A stretch of DNA of 64,000 nt from Chlamydiales bacterium (GTDB lineage Bacteria > Chlamydiota > Chlamydiia > Chlamydiales > JAAKFR01), in the NCBI GenBank assembly GCA_022601535.1, contig JAJACK010000001.1, forward strand, positions 131,993-195,992, given 5' to 3'. A program made the position numbers and the translations under genes. Below are positions 25,995 to 35,639 of the stretch, one piece after another. The notes beneath the pieces are model-generated. The model made no database searches. It was not told where the DNA came from and saw only the letters and a program-made list of their open reading frames with translations. Numbering within the stretch: position 1 is the first letter of the stretch; each line of letters opens with the position of its first letter.

Positions 25995-26386
25995 AAACGT
26001 TCACCGTGAAAAAAGGGAGTCTCATTGGGGGAAGTGGCGCCATTCTCCTCCTTGTTGGAACGCTCTCACTTCCCAAAATGTGGATGCCCTGGATCTTTCT
26101 TGCAAGCCTCTTATTGATCTCCATTGGCCTCTCCCCCTATCGAAAATTGAGTCACCTCGAACTCCACCCTCATCTCCTTACTCTTGAAGGAGATCAACTC
26201 CATTTCTTCAAATCAGGACGACGTCTTTTTCAACTCCCCATTTCCACCATTGAAAGACTTGAGTATGTCGAAAATAAACACCTCTATGGGATTGCACTCT
26301 ACCGGAAAGAACCAGGTGAGCAAGATCTCTTCTTCCCCTATTTCACAGAAAAATCTCTTGGTATGTTTAAAGACCAGCTTGAATGA
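25943..26386 (+). CDS. Small membrane protein of unknown function
   Basis: A 147-residue protein with two hydrophobic segments near residues 26-43 and 48-66, then a soluble C-terminal domain of beta character (LTLEGDQLHFFKSGRRLFQLP, ERLEYVENKHLYGIALY), like the small PH-like domains of bacterial membrane proteins. ATG 25943 lies within the upstream gene; the two were likely translated together. Its stop overlaps kdsD by 20 bases. The function is not known. Confidence 0.65.
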   Translation: MADQPTIKIRSTIKRELKTFTVKKGSLIGGSGAILLLVGTLSLPKMWMPWIFLASLLLISIGLSPYRKLSHLELHPHLLTLEGDQLHFFKSGRRLFQLPISTIERLEYVENKHLYGIALYRKEPGEQDLFFPYFTEKSLGMFKDQLE

Positions 26387-27326
26387 GATCGTGCATTTTG
26401 ATGATCCCCACGACTTCTCCTCTCTCTTTTTCTAAAACAGGAAGTACCATCACAGGACTCTTCTGATTTGACTCCATCACTTTCACAGCATCCCAAGCAA
26501 GTGCATCCTCATCAATTGATTTAGGAGCTAAAGTCATCAAGCTTTCAATTTTTTCTTTAAGTACCTGATCTCCCTTTTCTTGAAGGGCTCGCCTTAGGTC
26601 GCCATCAGTAAAAATCCCCTTCAACTTCCGCTCTTCATCGATGACAAGGAGACAGCCACACCGCTTATCGGTGAATTCGACAAGCACTTGAGCAAGGAGG
26701 TCATCAGGGCGACAAGTCGGAGTTCGCTTTTCATCAAGCATCAGATCTTTGACCTTTGCCGTTGCCCTCCTTCCAATCCGGCCACTTGGGTGATTGACAG
26801 CGTATTGATCTAATGTAAAGCGGTTGTATTCCATCAAAGCAATGGTGAGAACGTCCCCAAAAAGAAGTTGAACCTCTGTCGAAGTTGTCGGAGCCAAGTC
26901 AAATGGACAAAGCTCATTCTCACACGGTAAAATCACAGAGGTCTCAACACCTTGAACAAGCCGGCTACGAGAATTTGAACAAAGAGCCATCACCTGAACC
27001 CCTTTACTCCTTAAAACAGGAAGGAGTTGTAACATCTCCTCAGTCTCACCACTCTTACTCATCAAAAGGACGGTATCTTTCTCACTCACCATTCCCAGAT
27101 CGCCATGAAGAGCATCGGTAGGTGGGAGGAAAAATGCCTTGGTTCCAGTCGACATCATTGTTGCCGCGATTTTTTGAGCAATAAAACCACTTTTCCCAAT
27201 CCCTGAAAAAAAGAGAACCCCTTTATTTTTTTTCAACCGATCAAAAAGATTTTGACACGCATTGAAATCAAGCTTGTTATAAAAGGTGTCGAGATACTGC
27301 TTCTGTTTGAGAAAGAGCTTTTCCAT
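26367..27326 (-). CDS. kdsD: Arabinose-5-phosphate isomerase (KpsF/GutQ type)
   Basis: It converts ribulose 5-phosphate to arabinose 5-phosphate, the first step to KDO for LPS. The N-terminal SIS domain has SGIGKSGFIAQKIA, STGTKAFFLPPTDALHGDLG and MSKSGETEEM. Two CBS domains (about 195-250 and 270-319) follow. At 319 residues it has the family size. The order CdsZ, KdsD, E2, GltT also occurs in C. trachomatis (CT398-CT401, from memory). It diverges from icd with about 54 bases between starts. Confidence 0.92.
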   Translation of the reverse strand: MEKLFLKQKQYLDTFYNKLDFNACQNLFDRLKKNKGVLFFSGIGKSGFIAQKIAATMMSTGTKAFFLPPTDALHGDLGMVSEKDTVLLMSKSGETEEMLQLLPVLRSKGVQVMALCSNSRSRLVQGVETSVILPCENELCPFDLAPTTSTEVQLLFGDVLTIALMEYNRFTLDQYAVNHPSGRIGRRATAKVKDLMLDEKRTPTCRPDDLLAQVLVEFTDKRCGCLLVIDEERKLKGIFTDGDLRRALQEKGDQVLKEKIESLMTLAPKSIDEDALAWDAVKVMESNQKSPVMVLPVLEKERGEVVGIIKMHDLIQAGL

Positions 27327-27380
27327 TACGCTCTGTATTGTGCTTGATCACATTGAATTTTTCATCTAAAATCTGCACAT

Positions 27381-28787
27381 ATGGACCACCCAATTACAGT
27401 TGCAGAAGGAGATGGAATTGGACCTGAGATCATGCAGGCGACCCTCCACATCCTCAAAGAGGCAGGAGCTGCCCTTGAAATTGAGAAAATCGATATCGGC
27501 GAAAAACTCTACCTCTCTGGCCATCCAACAGGAATTAAAGAGTCTGATTTTGAATCACTTAGACGGACTGAAGTTTTTCTAAAAGCGCCCATTACAACTC
27601 CGCAAGGCGGAGGATTTCGAAGTCTCAATGTGACGATCCGGACTGCATTTGGCCTTTATGCCAATGTCCGCCCTTGCCTCTCCTACCACCCCTTTATCCC
27701 AACCAAACATCCCAAAATGGATGTCGTGATTGTCCGAGAAAATGAGGAAGATCTCTACACAGGGATTGAATACCGACAATCTCCCGATGTGTGTCATGCA
27801 ATTAAAATGATCTCCCGCCCAGCTAGCGAAAGGATTATCCGCTATGCTTTTGAATACGCTCTTCGGAACAATCGAAAAAAAGTGAGTTGCTTCACCAAAG
27901 ATAATATTCTCAAAATGAGCGATGGCCTTTTCCACCAAGTCTACGAAGAGATCAGCCAAGAGTATCCCACCATCGAAAGTGAGCACTGGATTGTTGATAT
28001 TGGCACTGCAAAAATTGCTGATACTCCTGAACAATTCGATGTCGTTGTCCTTCCCAACCTCTATGGAGATATCATCTCAGATGTCACAGCTCAAATCACC
28101 GGATCTGTCGGCCTTGTAGGAACAGCCAATATTGGAGAGAAAGGAGCGATGTTTGAAGCGATCCATGGATCGGCTCCAAAAATGGCAGGAAATGATTCAG
28201 CCAACCCCTCAGCCCTTATTTTAGCCTCTGTCTTAATGCTTCTACACATCGACCAACCAGAGGTTGCAACGCGCATCCACAACGGTTGGCTTAAAACCAT
28301 TGAAGAAGGAATTCATACCAAAGATCTTGGGCCAAATTCTGTTGGAACACAGGAATTTGCCAAACAAATTGTCTCTAGACTAGGACAAAAACCTGACACA
28401 CTTCCAGCCACCTCTTATGGAGCAAAAAAAGAAGAACCTTGGCCTCATCACAGATCGAAAACCACTGAAACAAAACGAGAACTTGTTGGAGTAGATGTCT
28501 ATCTCCATTCCCATACATCGGTTCAAACGCTTTCAGACCAACTCAAAACCCTCTCTCTTCCTCTTACACTGATCACCAATCGAGGGATGCAAGTTTGGCC
28601 AAAACATCAACCTGAAACCTTTTGTATCGATCAATACCGGTGCCGCTTTGAAGCTGCTCATCCAATCGATCAATCAAAAATTCTTCTCTTGCTTAAGCAA
28701 CTTGCACAGTTTGATGTGATCCGGACAGAGAACCTCTACACCTTTGGTGGGAAACCAGGTTATTCCCATGTGGAGAGAAAAGGTTAA
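27381..28787 (+). CDS. icd: Isocitrate dehydrogenase with C-terminal extension (Thermus type)
   Basis: The first 340 residues are a beta-decarboxylating dehydrogenase: GDGIGPEIM, SLNVTIRTAFGLYANVRPC, IVRENEEDLYTGIEY, FTKDNILKMSDG, NLYGDIISD and EAIHGSAPKMAG. It oxidises isocitrate to 2-oxoglutarate in the TCA cycle. The last 120 residues form a second domain with an alpha/beta pattern, as in the large Thermus-type enzyme (about 490 residues). Chlamydiaceae have no isocitrate dehydrogenase, so this supports a chlamydia with a full TCA cycle. The stop overlaps the convergent gene by 4 bases. Confidence 0.92.
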   Translation: MDHPITVAEGDGIGPEIMQATLHILKEAGAALEIEKIDIGEKLYLSGHPTGIKESDFESLRRTEVFLKAPITTPQGGGFRSLNVTIRTAFGLYANVRPCLSYHPFIPTKHPKMDVVIVRENEEDLYTGIEYRQSPDVCHAIKMISRPASERIIRYAFEYALRNNRKKVSCFTKDNILKMSDGLFHQVYEEISQEYPTIESEHWIVDIGTAKIADTPEQFDVVVLPNLYGDIISDVTAQITGSVGLVGTANIGEKGAMFEAIHGSAPKMAGNDSANPSALILASVLMLLHIDQPEVATRIHNGWLKTIEEGIHTKDLGPNSVGTQEFAKQIVSRLGQKPDTLPATSYGAKKEEPWPHHRSKTTETKRELVGVDVYLHSHTSVQTLSDQLKTLSLPLTLITNRGMQVWPKHQPETFCIDQYRCRFEAAHPIDQSKILLLLKQLAQFDVIRTENLYTFGGKPGYSHVERKG

Positions 28788-29572
28788 GAGCTCTGCTTAG
28801 CTAATTCTTCTATCGCTCCAAAAGCTACAACTATAAGGCTATGAATATATTGAGCATTGGAAAGACGCTCCAATTTTGGATTTTCATTTGTACAAAGCGC
28901 TCTCAATTTTTCGAAAGATTCAACATCGATTTCACGCTCAGAGGCAAGAAAAAGTGCGATGAATGTATCGACCTGCCACCCGTCAGGTTTTGGGATCTTA
29001 ATCTCTTCTCCTAAAGAAGAGACCCTCTCAGCAAGAGAATCCCATATCTCTTGATCTGATTTCTCTTCTTGACTGACCCAATCGACAATCATCTTTTTAG
29101 CTGTTGATTGAAAAAAGGGGTCTGAGATTAATGTGCGGATAAAAACATCATCTTTGTAACCTCGATCTCCTTCCTGAGATTTTTTTACTGCATTTTGTGC
29201 TTTGAGAAAAATGACGTCTTGAAACTCTTTTGGAGAAAGGGTGTCTTGGATTTTCTTTAGGAGGGATTGGTGAGAAGCTTCACACTTTCCCCTCCCTTTA
29301 TCCATCGAGGGGAACCACTTAAAAAAGAACCTGGTGATACACCACATCTCTTTTTTCCGCATCTTTTGGATATCTAATTCTTTAAACCACCCCTTTACCT
29401 GAAGCAGTTCAGTAACTTTTGTAGAATCTACTGTTTTAAAACAGTCTGAAACCTTCTCTTCTAACTCCGTTAAAGAAGAGGCTCCAGCCTCTTTTTTGAG
29501 CTTTTTATACGTCGCAGCTGGATCGCTTTTTTCTCCAATCGTTTTTGCAATAAGATCAAATGAAAAAGACAT
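28784..29572 (-). CDS. Hypothetical helical protein
   Basis: A 262-residue, mostly helical, soluble protein. A Trp/Phe-rich patch near residues 63-90 (WFKELDIQKMRKKEMW, then FFKWFPS) is its only distinctive part. No signal, membrane segment or family motif is seen. It is monocistronic, convergent with icd, and lies 57 bases downstream of the next gene in the minus direction only if that end is ignored. I assign no function. Confidence 0.6.
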   Translation of the reverse strand: MSFSFDLIAKTIGEKSDPAATYKKLKKEAGASSLTELEEKVSDCFKTVDSTKVTELLQVKGWFKELDIQKMRKKEMWCITRFFFKWFPSMDKGRGKCEASHQSLLKKIQDTLSPKEFQDVIFLKAQNAVKKSQEGDRGYKDDVFIRTLISDPFFQSTAKKMIVDWVSQEEKSDQEIWDSLAERVSSLGEEIKIPKPDGWQVDTFIALFLASEREIDVESFEKLRALCTNENPKLERLSNAQYIHSLIVVAFGAIEELAKQSS

Positions 29573-29629
29573 GGCATTTCCCCCTACTTCTAGACATAGG
29601 AGAAAGCGATACTTAAGTCAACCTACACT

Positions 29630-30769
29630 TTAAGAGGCAGATTCGATGTGGTGTTTGAATGCATTTAAAAAGTCGCAGACATATACACCATCGACAACTC
29701 TATGGTCAAAAGTCACAGAAACATATGCCATATGCCTCACGGCAAATGAATTATCTTCTTTTACAACAACCCGCTTTTGAACACCGCCTAACCCAATGAT
29801 TGCCACTTCAGGATAGTGGATAATCGGTACGCCCATGAGAATTCCTGTCATACCAAAATTGGTCAATGTGATTGTTCCCCCTTGTACATCATCGGGAGCA
29901 AGCTTATTGCTCCGCGCCTTTGTCGAGAGCTCGGCAATCGATTTTGCAATGCTTACAAGATTTCGCTCTTGGCAATTTTTGATCACAGGAACCATCAATC
30001 CTTTTTCAATATTCACTGCGATCCCTACATTGACATACCGTTTCATCACAATCGTCTCATCATCGAGTGAAGCGTTGAGCATCGGAAATTGTTGGACTGC
30101 TTTGGTCAACGCTTGAATGATAAAACTTGTAATCGTTAGCTTGGCATCATGCGTTTCTAGAAAACGAGCTTTTTGCTTTGCAATCATCTCCATCACTTCA
30201 GTTAAATCAATCTCTGTGACAAACGATGCGTGAGGCGCTTCATAGAATGAGCGGACCATGTTATCGGCAATCGCTTTCCGCATTCCACTAAGAGCGATGC
30301 GTTCCTCTTCTCCAGAGGAAGTTTCTGAAGGCTTCGCCATTTTTTTTGTAAATGACTGAATGTCTTTTTTTGTTACACGTCCCCCTTCACCTGTTCCTTC
30401 AATTTTTCGAAGTGTTTCAAGATCAAGTCCTTCCATTTTTGCAACACGCAGAACTGCTGGTGAAAAATCTACTGAAGCAGGACAAGGTGGTGATTGTGCG
30501 ACAACTTTTTCAGAAGCTGCTTCTACCTCTTCTTCTCCAGAGTCGATGACTGCAAGGGGAGCTCCCACTTCAACTTCTTCATCTACTTCAACTAAGATCT
30601 TCTTTAACACACCGGCCACAGGAGAAGGGATTTCAGAGTTCACTTTATCTGTTGCAACTTCGAGCAATGATTCATCAAGAGCGACACTCTCTCCTTCTTT
30701 TTTCAACCACTGGACAACCGTTGCACCAACGATACTCTCTCCAAGCTTAGGTAGTTTAACCTCTGTCAT
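29630..30769 (-). CDS. Dihydrolipoamide acyltransferase (E2) of a 2-oxoacid dehydrogenase
   Basis: The lipoyl domain (residues 1-78) carries its lipoyl-Lys in EVATDKVNSE. A Pro/Ala/Glu-rich linker leads to a peripheral E1/E3-binding domain (about 97-135, SPAVLRVAKMEGLDL then GTGEGGRVTKKDI). The catalytic domain ends with FDHRVVDGVY, with the His and Asp of acyltransfer. It forms the core of pyruvate, 2-oxoglutarate or branched-chain complexes; TDKVNSEIPSP leans to the branched-chain or pyruvate type, and CT400-like position agrees. No E1 or E3 gene is adjacent. It overlaps gltT by 4 bases. Confidence 0.92.
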   Translation of the reverse strand: MTEVKLPKLGESIVGATVVQWLKKEGESVALDESLLEVATDKVNSEIPSPVAGVLKKILVEVDEEVEVGAPLAVIDSGEEEVEAASEKVVAQSPPCPASVDFSPAVLRVAKMEGLDLETLRKIEGTGEGGRVTKKDIQSFTKKMAKPSETSSGEEERIALSGMRKAIADNMVRSFYEAPHASFVTEIDLTEVMEMIAKQKARFLETHDAKLTITSFIIQALTKAVQQFPMLNASLDDETIVMKRYVNVGIAVNIEKGLMVPVIKNCQERNLVSIAKSIAELSTKARSNKLAPDDVQGGTITLTNFGMTGILMGVPIIHYPEVAIIGLGGVQKRVVVKEDNSFAVRHMAYVSVTFDHRVVDGVYVCDFLNAFKHHIESAS

Positions 30770-32019
30770 GCTTGACTCTCCTTGGCAACAACGCCATGTT
30801 CATAGTTGATATACTCCCCACTATTATACTGCTCTTCATCCAATTCTCCTTCACTCTTTGCAACGTAGACCGATACAATCCCATCTCCAAGCACATTGAC
30901 AACCGTTCCAATGATATCACGTACACGGTCGATCCCAGCAACAATTGCGATTCCTTCCAATGGAAGGCCAACTGATCCTAAAACAATAGAAAGAGTGACA
31001 ATTCCCCCACCGGGAATTCCAGCACAGCCAATCGCAGACATCGTTGCTGTGACAACAATCACAAGCAAATTTTCCCATCCGAGTTCGATTCCATACGCTT
31101 GGGAGATAAAGACAGCAGCGATTCCTTGAAAGATTGCAGTCCCATTCATATTTACAGTTGAGCCTAAGGGAAGGATAAAACTGGCGATTCCCTTAGAGAC
31201 TCCCAAATTTTCTTCGACGCAGTGCAATGTTGCAGGAAGAGTTGCTGAGCTGCTTGTTGTTGATGCTGCAAGTGTGATTGCATCGGTCATCCCTTTTACA
31301 AATGGCCCAACACGCACTTTGGCCAAAAACATCAAAATTCCCCCATAGACTACAACAAGCAGCACAATGCAGGTGAGGTAATGAGCGAGAAGGAGCTTCA
31401 AAAGAGGAACTAAAATCGCAACACCAAATGTTCCTGCAACCCAAGCCATAATTGCAAAAATTCCGTAAGGAGCCAAGCTCATCACCATCCCTGTGATCAT
31501 AAACATCACCTCAGAGAGGGAGTCGAGAAGCTTTGCAAGGGGCTTTCCCTTTTCGCCTGCGAAGTTAATACCAAGCCCCAAAAAGATGGAGAAAACGATC
31601 ACCTGTAAAATGTGACCATTGGCAAGAGCACCGACAGGATTTGAAGGGACGAGTGCCAAGAACATATTTAACAATTCAGGCGTCTCATCGATATTGATTG
31701 CGACATTGTCATGCGCAAGGCCAATTCCTCGCCCTGGATTGAATAATTTTGCAGCGATCAATCCAAGTAAAATTGCAATCGCTGTTGTCCCCAAATACAT
31801 CAAAAGTGTTTTAAGTCCTACACGCCCCAATTTTCGAACGTCATTGATCGAGGTGACCCCTGCAGTCATCGATGAGAAGACAAGCAATACAACAACCATA
31901 TTGAGTAAGCTCAAAAAGACCGTTCCAAAAGGTTTTAAATATTCGGCCCTCTCCTTGAGGAAGATTCCACTGAGAGTTCCAAGAACCAAACCGAGCAACA
32001 TTTTTTTCCAAAGCTTCAT
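30766..32019 (-). CDS. gltT: Dicarboxylate/amino acid:cation symporter (GltT/DAACS)
   Basis: A sodium- or proton-coupled glutamate/aspartate carrier of 417 residues. AASTTSSSATLPATL is the HP1 serine-rich hairpin, PLGSTVNMNGTAIF the TM7 signature, and GIPGGGIVTLSIVLGSVGLP the HP2 loop; VNVLGDGIVSVYVAK closes TM8. ATG 32019 is preferred because it overlaps the lpxK stop in ATGA form. It would feed host amino acids into the TCA cycle. The CT401 homologue holds the same place. It overlaps E2 downstream by 4 bases. Confidence 0.92.
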   Translation of the reverse strand: MKLWKKMLLGLVLGTLSGIFLKERAEYLKPFGTVFLSLLNMVVVLLVFSSMTAGVTSINDVRKLGRVGLKTLLMYLGTTAIAILLGLIAAKLFNPGRGIGLAHDNVAINIDETPELLNMFLALVPSNPVGALANGHILQVIVFSIFLGLGINFAGEKGKPLAKLLDSLSEVMFMITGMVMSLAPYGIFAIMAWVAGTFGVAILVPLLKLLLAHYLTCIVLLVVVYGGILMFLAKVRVGPFVKGMTDAITLAASTTSSSATLPATLHCVEENLGVSKGIASFILPLGSTVNMNGTAIFQGIAAVFISQAYGIELGWENLLVIVVTATMSAIGCAGIPGGGIVTLSIVLGSVGLPLEGIAIVAGIDRVRDIIGTVVNVLGDGIVSVYVAKSEGELDEEQYNSGEYINYEHGVVAKESQA

Positions 32020-32963
32020 AGCGACCTTATCTGTTCTAATGTGGTTTCCCATGCATCATGGTTATTGATAACATGCATCTCACTTTTGACCCATCCAAAA
32101 GAGGCGTCGATTCCTTCTAACTTTACCTGGTCTTTTTCGGTGCACACCACCATATCCACTCCCGTGGCCAGTTTCTTCAATTCTTTTATCCCCATCTTTT
32201 CATGGTCGGCGAGGAACTGTGTTTTGACAATATCACATCCCATCTCCTTCACTGTCTCAACAAACCCTTCGGGGTTGCCAATACCGCAAAAAAGTGCCAC
32301 TTTCTTCGGAACATCCACCCCTTTTCCATTTTCTGAAAAAAGGCCCGCTGGACGACACCTCAGGTCGCTTGGACCCAAAACCAAATCAGCTTTCTCCATC
32401 CGCTTTGGTAAATCACGCAATCTTCCCTTGGGAAGAAAGTCTCCTTCTCTTGAACCTAGTCCAATCTCTATATCACGGCCAAGCCGCCTATGTTGCATCC
32501 CATCATCGAGCAAAATCAATTCTGCTCCCAATTCGATGGCAAGCTTTGCTCCTTTGATCCGATCGCGGCCAACAATGACAATTGCATCGGGCAACCTTTT
32601 TGCAAGCAACTTCGGCTCATCACCACACAAAGTAGCAGGCGTTGTCTTGAGCACGCGCATTGGCTTCCCACGATAAACGGGATAACCCCGTGTGAGAATC
32701 GCAATCCGCTTCTCTTTTAATTCGTCCGCAAGCAAGAGGATCAACTGTGTTTTTCCCGAGCCACCGACAACAATATTTCCAACGCTTACCACCGGAACAT
32801 CAAACCAAGTGGCTCGCTTTAAACCAAGCGTATAAAGGGCATGACGGATGTGCAGAAAAATGGCATAAAACCAGCTCGGCACTGTCATCAATCCACGGTA
32901 ACAGCTTGCAACAAACCCTTTCTGTCGCCCTGCGATCACACCCTCGAGCCACCGTCTCATCAA
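32016..32963 (-). CDS. lpxK: Tetraacyldisaccharide 4'-kinase
   Basis: It phosphorylates the 4' position of the lipid A disaccharide at the inner membrane. SVGNIVVGGSGKTQ is the Walker A region, preceded by an amphipathic N-terminal helix; LILLDDGMQHRRLGRDIEIGL, split here, has the DDGMQHR segment typical of LpxK. KVALFCGIGNPEGF and CTEKDQVKLE also match. At 315 residues it is a normal length. Overlaps of 4 bases join it to gmhA and gltT. With kdsD and the heptose genes it belongs to LPS assembly. Confidence 0.92.
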   Translation of the reverse strand: MMRRWLEGVIAGRQKGFVASCYRGLMTVPSWFYAIFLHIRHALYTLGLKRATWFDVPVVSVGNIVVGGSGKTQLILLLADELKEKRIAILTRGYPVYRGKPMRVLKTTPATLCGDEPKLLAKRLPDAIVIVGRDRIKGAKLAIELGAELILLDDGMQHRRLGRDIEIGLGSREGDFLPKGRLRDLPKRMEKADLVLGPSDLRCRPAGLFSENGKGVDVPKKVALFCGIGNPEGFVETVKEMGCDIVKTQFLADHEKMGIKELKKLATGVDMVVCTEKDQVKLEGIDASFGWVKSEMHVINNHDAWETTLEQIRSL

Positions 32964-33568
32964 ATGGCCCCGATCATCTCTGCAACAATCGATTCATCAA
33001 ATAAATGAGCTTCGACCATCTCGATGATGATATGGATCGCCGTCATGTGTGCCTCTTGGATTCGATCGGAGGTTTCAAACCCCTCGATCAAAAGTTCCAC
33101 ATCGGCAACACCTTTCAATTTTCCACCCCCCTTTCCAAGGAAGGCAACCGTTTTTAAATTCAACTCTCGGGCCCGTTCAAATGCACGGATCAAATTCATC
33201 GACTTTCCACTTGTCGTCAACCCGATAAAGAGATCGCCCTCTTTCCCATACGCTTCCACACCGCGGGAGAACACCTCATCAAATCCTGCGTCATTTCCAA
33301 CACAAGTGAGATGTCCCGGTTCATTTAAAACAATTGCAGGCAATGCGCGCCGCTTTTTTCGAAAAAAACCGGTCAGCTCTTCAGCAAAGTGGGCTGCATC
33401 ACAAAGGCTTCCTCCATTCCCTGCAATAATCAACTTCCCCCCTTGCGTAAAGCAAGAGGCGATCATCTTGGCTGACGTTTCGATAAAAGGGACCTGTTCT
33501 TTCAAAGAAGCGACGGCTGTTACACCTTCATCAACGGCTTGTAAAATCTTTTTTCTTATCATAGTCAA
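32960..33568 (-). CDS. gmhA: Phosphoheptose isomerase
   Basis: A SIS-domain enzyme that converts sedoheptulose 7-phosphate to heptose 7-phosphate, the first step of LPS heptose synthesis. AGNGGSLCDAAHFAEELTGFF is present as AGNGGS, DAAHFAEEL and the SIS second motif GLTTSGKSMNLIRA. TAIHIIIEMVEAHLF ends the protein. DiaA has the same fold, yet the C-terminus and the presence of hldA and hldD in this window favour GmhA. It is the first gene of the gmhA-lpxK-gltT-E2 run and diverges from the gene at 33640. Confidence 0.87.
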   Translation of the reverse strand: MTMIRKKILQAVDEGVTAVASLKEQVPFIETSAKMIASCFTQGGKLIIAGNGGSLCDAAHFAEELTGFFRKKRRALPAIVLNEPGHLTCVGNDAGFDEVFSRGVEAYGKEGDLFIGLTTSGKSMNLIRAFERARELNLKTVAFLGKGGGKLKGVADVELLIEGFETSDRIQEAHMTAIHIIIEMVEAHLFDESIVAEMIGAI

Positions 33569-33639
33569 GGGGAGATCATGGCCAAAAAAGTTTTAAAAAG
33601 CAAGTTGAACCCAAGTTACCCCCATGCTACACTCGAAAT

Positions 33640-34212
33640 ATGTTTACACTTTCACTTGGAGAAAAAGCGGTTGATTTCAACCTAAAAGGGACCGATGGCA
33701 ACAATTATAGTTTAAAAAATTTTGAAAAAGCGCCTCTCCTCGTCCTCTTTTTCACCTGCAATCATTGCCCTTATGTCATAGCCTCAGATGAAGAGACACG
33801 GAAACTAGCCAATAAATTCCCTCAAATCCCCTTTGTTGGCATCAATTCAAATAGTTCTCATACCTATAAAGAGGATTCATATGAACATATGAAGCTGAGA
33901 ATGAAAGAGCATAAGTTTCCTTGGGTCTACTTACATGATGAAACGCAAGAGACAGCTCGAGCTTACGGGGCTTTACGCACCCCTCATTTCTATCTCTTTG
34001 ATGAGAAGCGGGAACTCATCTATTGCGGCCGCGCGGTAGATACGCCTCGTGATCCTTCAAAAATTTCTACACACGACCTGGAAAAAGCGATTGAAGAGCG
34101 CCTACATGGGCAAACAATCACAACTCCCCTCACAAATCCGATTGGATGCAATGTGAAATGGGAAGGAAAAGAGGCGCATTGGATGCCCTCTGATGCGTGC
34201 GATCTTGTCTAG
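33640..34212 (+). CDS. Thioredoxin-fold protein (PRX-like, AhpC/TSA family)
   Basis: A 190-residue cytosolic redox protein. FTCNHCPYVIAS has a CxxC where peroxiredoxin-like thioredoxins place the active site, and YGALRTPHFYLFD is the cis-Pro strand. VGINSNSSHTYKEDSYEHM matches the PRX_like1 family. The C-terminus (NPIGCNVKWEGKE) is conserved in that family and adds another Cys. It is probably a thiol oxidoreductase or peroxidase; the partner is unknown. It diverges from gmhA with 71 bases between. Confidence 0.85.
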   Translation: MFTLSLGEKAVDFNLKGTDGNNYSLKNFEKAPLLVLFFTCNHCPYVIASDEETRKLANKFPQIPFVGINSNSSHTYKEDSYEHMKLRMKEHKFPWVYLHDETQETARAYGALRTPHFYLFDEKRELIYCGRAVDTPRDPSKISTHDLEKAIEERLHGQTITTPLTNPIGCNVKWEGKEAHWMPSDACDLV

Positions 34213-34217
34213 GAAAA

Positions 34218-34236
34218 TTAGAAATCAGATTTCTAA
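34218..34236. terminator. AT-rich hairpin after the thioredoxin-fold gene
   Basis: TTAGAAATC and GATTTCTAA form a near-perfect inverted repeat around one central base, five bases after the stop codon at 34212. There is no run of T directly after it, so it is a weak terminator candidate. The rest of the gap to 34352 holds no gene that I can support. Confidence 0.3.
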
Positions 34237-34352
34237 TTTACATTAATTATTGTTGGTCTGAATTATCTGGAACAGATCCAAAGAATGCCCATCTTGTTTT
34301 TGGAGGAAAGGAAAGCCAAGTGAGGTGTGAAGGAAATATTTCTGGATAGTCA

Positions 34353-35639
34353 TCATTTCTTCAAAGTGATGTTTTGGATGGTCCGATCAATTACCTTTCC
34401 TGAAAGAGAAATCGCTTGGTAAGCGATCTCCTCATCCGAGATTTCAATCAGCCAGAAAAAATGTTGCTTCCCTTTGAGGGTTGCAAAATGCTTGTTAAAA
34501 CATCCCTGAATCGGAGGGTATTGGAGCTTTGATCCCCAACCTCCATCTCCAAGATAGAGTGTACCAGAAGAGTCGACCTTCCCCTCTTTAAGTGGCTTGG
34601 TCCGCTTAAGGGTTTGGTCGTGGTGCTCAAAAGCAACTGTCATTCCATAGGCATCAAAAAGAGGAAGCCAGTGGGTACGGCCAGCGAGTGAGGCGTACGA
34701 ATAGAGACGGGTTTGAGGACGTTGGATCAAAGAGAAGGAGAGGAGGCGGCAAATTGTCTTATACGCCACTCCCTTCTCAACAAAACGGATACTCGGATAG
34801 AGAGGAACGTGATAGAGAGCAATTTTGATGGGAGACCTATTTTTATCTAGCTCTTCCTTCAACCAGTCAAGTTGCTTCCCATCGTGTTTCTCTGTATGGC
34901 CTGAATCGAGGACAAAGAGTTGAACAGCTTCACCAAATGGGAGAGAAAAATAGCTTTTTCCCGTTCCTCCTTGGCAAAAATAGTCATAGAAAAAAGGAGC
35001 TTGTTTACGAGGCTGCCCAAACCCTCCAAGCACTTCGTGATTTCCAATTGCCATCACAAAAGGAATAAGGTCTCCCTCATCCCTGACCATAGTGCGGCAA
35101 TAGGTGTCGAGCCAAGTATCCCACTTGTCATAATCTGAAGCACCAAAAACAGCAGAAGGATAATCCCCCCCAAGCAAAACAGCATCGGGATTTAAGGTCG
35201 CAGCACGCTTGGCAAGAGTCGAAGCTGCTTCTGTATTTTCCCAATCTCCTCCTTCGACAAAACGGTAAGGAGGGGTTGTGCCAATTGTTTTAAAAGAGCT
35301 TTCACAGCCAAATGCATAACTCTTGACTCCTACGGTGAAATAGTAACGAGTTTCTGGCTCAAGATCTGTTAATTCAAGGTGATAGATATGTCTATTGTCA
35401 GGAAGCTTCCGCATATGACGTCCCAACATTTTCTTCTGATAAGCGTATTGATCCACCTTGGAATGGTGCGGTTTTGTATCGTAATAGACAGTGAGCTCTT
35501 GAGGTGTGTCTACACCGTGCACCGTGATTGTGATCGTCCGGCACGGATCGTGTTGCCAAGTGAGATAAACATGTCGAAGCTTCATCTCAGGTGGAGAAGC
35601 AAGTAAAGGGCCAAAGAGTAAGAGAAAAATCCACTTCAT
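34353..35639 (-). CDS. Exported metallophosphoesterase (purple acid phosphatase-like)
   Basis: A 428-residue protein with a signal peptide (MKWIFLLLFGPLLAS). A fibronectin-like N-terminal domain (about 25-115: VYLTWQHDPCRTITI, LTDLEPETRYYFTVG) precedes a calcineurin-like domain with LLGGDYPSA, MAIGNHEV, LYHVPLYPS and FEHHDQ, the metal ligands of purple acid phosphatases. It would hydrolyse phosphate esters in the periplasm or outside the cell. It overlaps the TrmH gene by 4 bases, at the 3' end of an eight-gene leftward run that starts at nrdR. Confidence 0.85.
   Translation of the reverse strand: MKWIFLLLFGPLLASPPEMKLRHVYLTWQHDPCRTITITVHGVDTPQELTVYYDTKPHHSKVDQYAYQKKMLGRHMRKLPDNRHIYHLELTDLEPETRYYFTVGVKSYAFGCESSFKTIGTTPPYRFVEGGDWENTEAASTLAKRAATLNPDAVLLGGDYPSAVFGASDYDKWDTWLDTYCRTMVRDEGDLIPFVMAIGNHEVLGGFGQPRKQAPFFYDYFCQGGTGKSYFSLPFGEAVQLFVLDSGHTEKHDGKQLDWLKEELDKNRSPIKIALYHVPLYPSIRFVEKGVAYKTICRLLSFSLIQRPQTRLYSYASLAGRTHWLPLFDAYGMTVAFEHHDQTLKRTKPLKEGKVDSSGTLYLGDGGWGSKLQYPPIQGCFNKHFATLKGKQHFFWLIEISDEEIAYQAISLSGKVIDRTIQNITLKK

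Noticed and set aside
34237-34352. A 36-residue minus-strand frame in the gap before the metallophosphoesterase end
   Set aside because: No ribosome site, and a neighbouring frame looks equally protein-like; neither has context or motif to support it.
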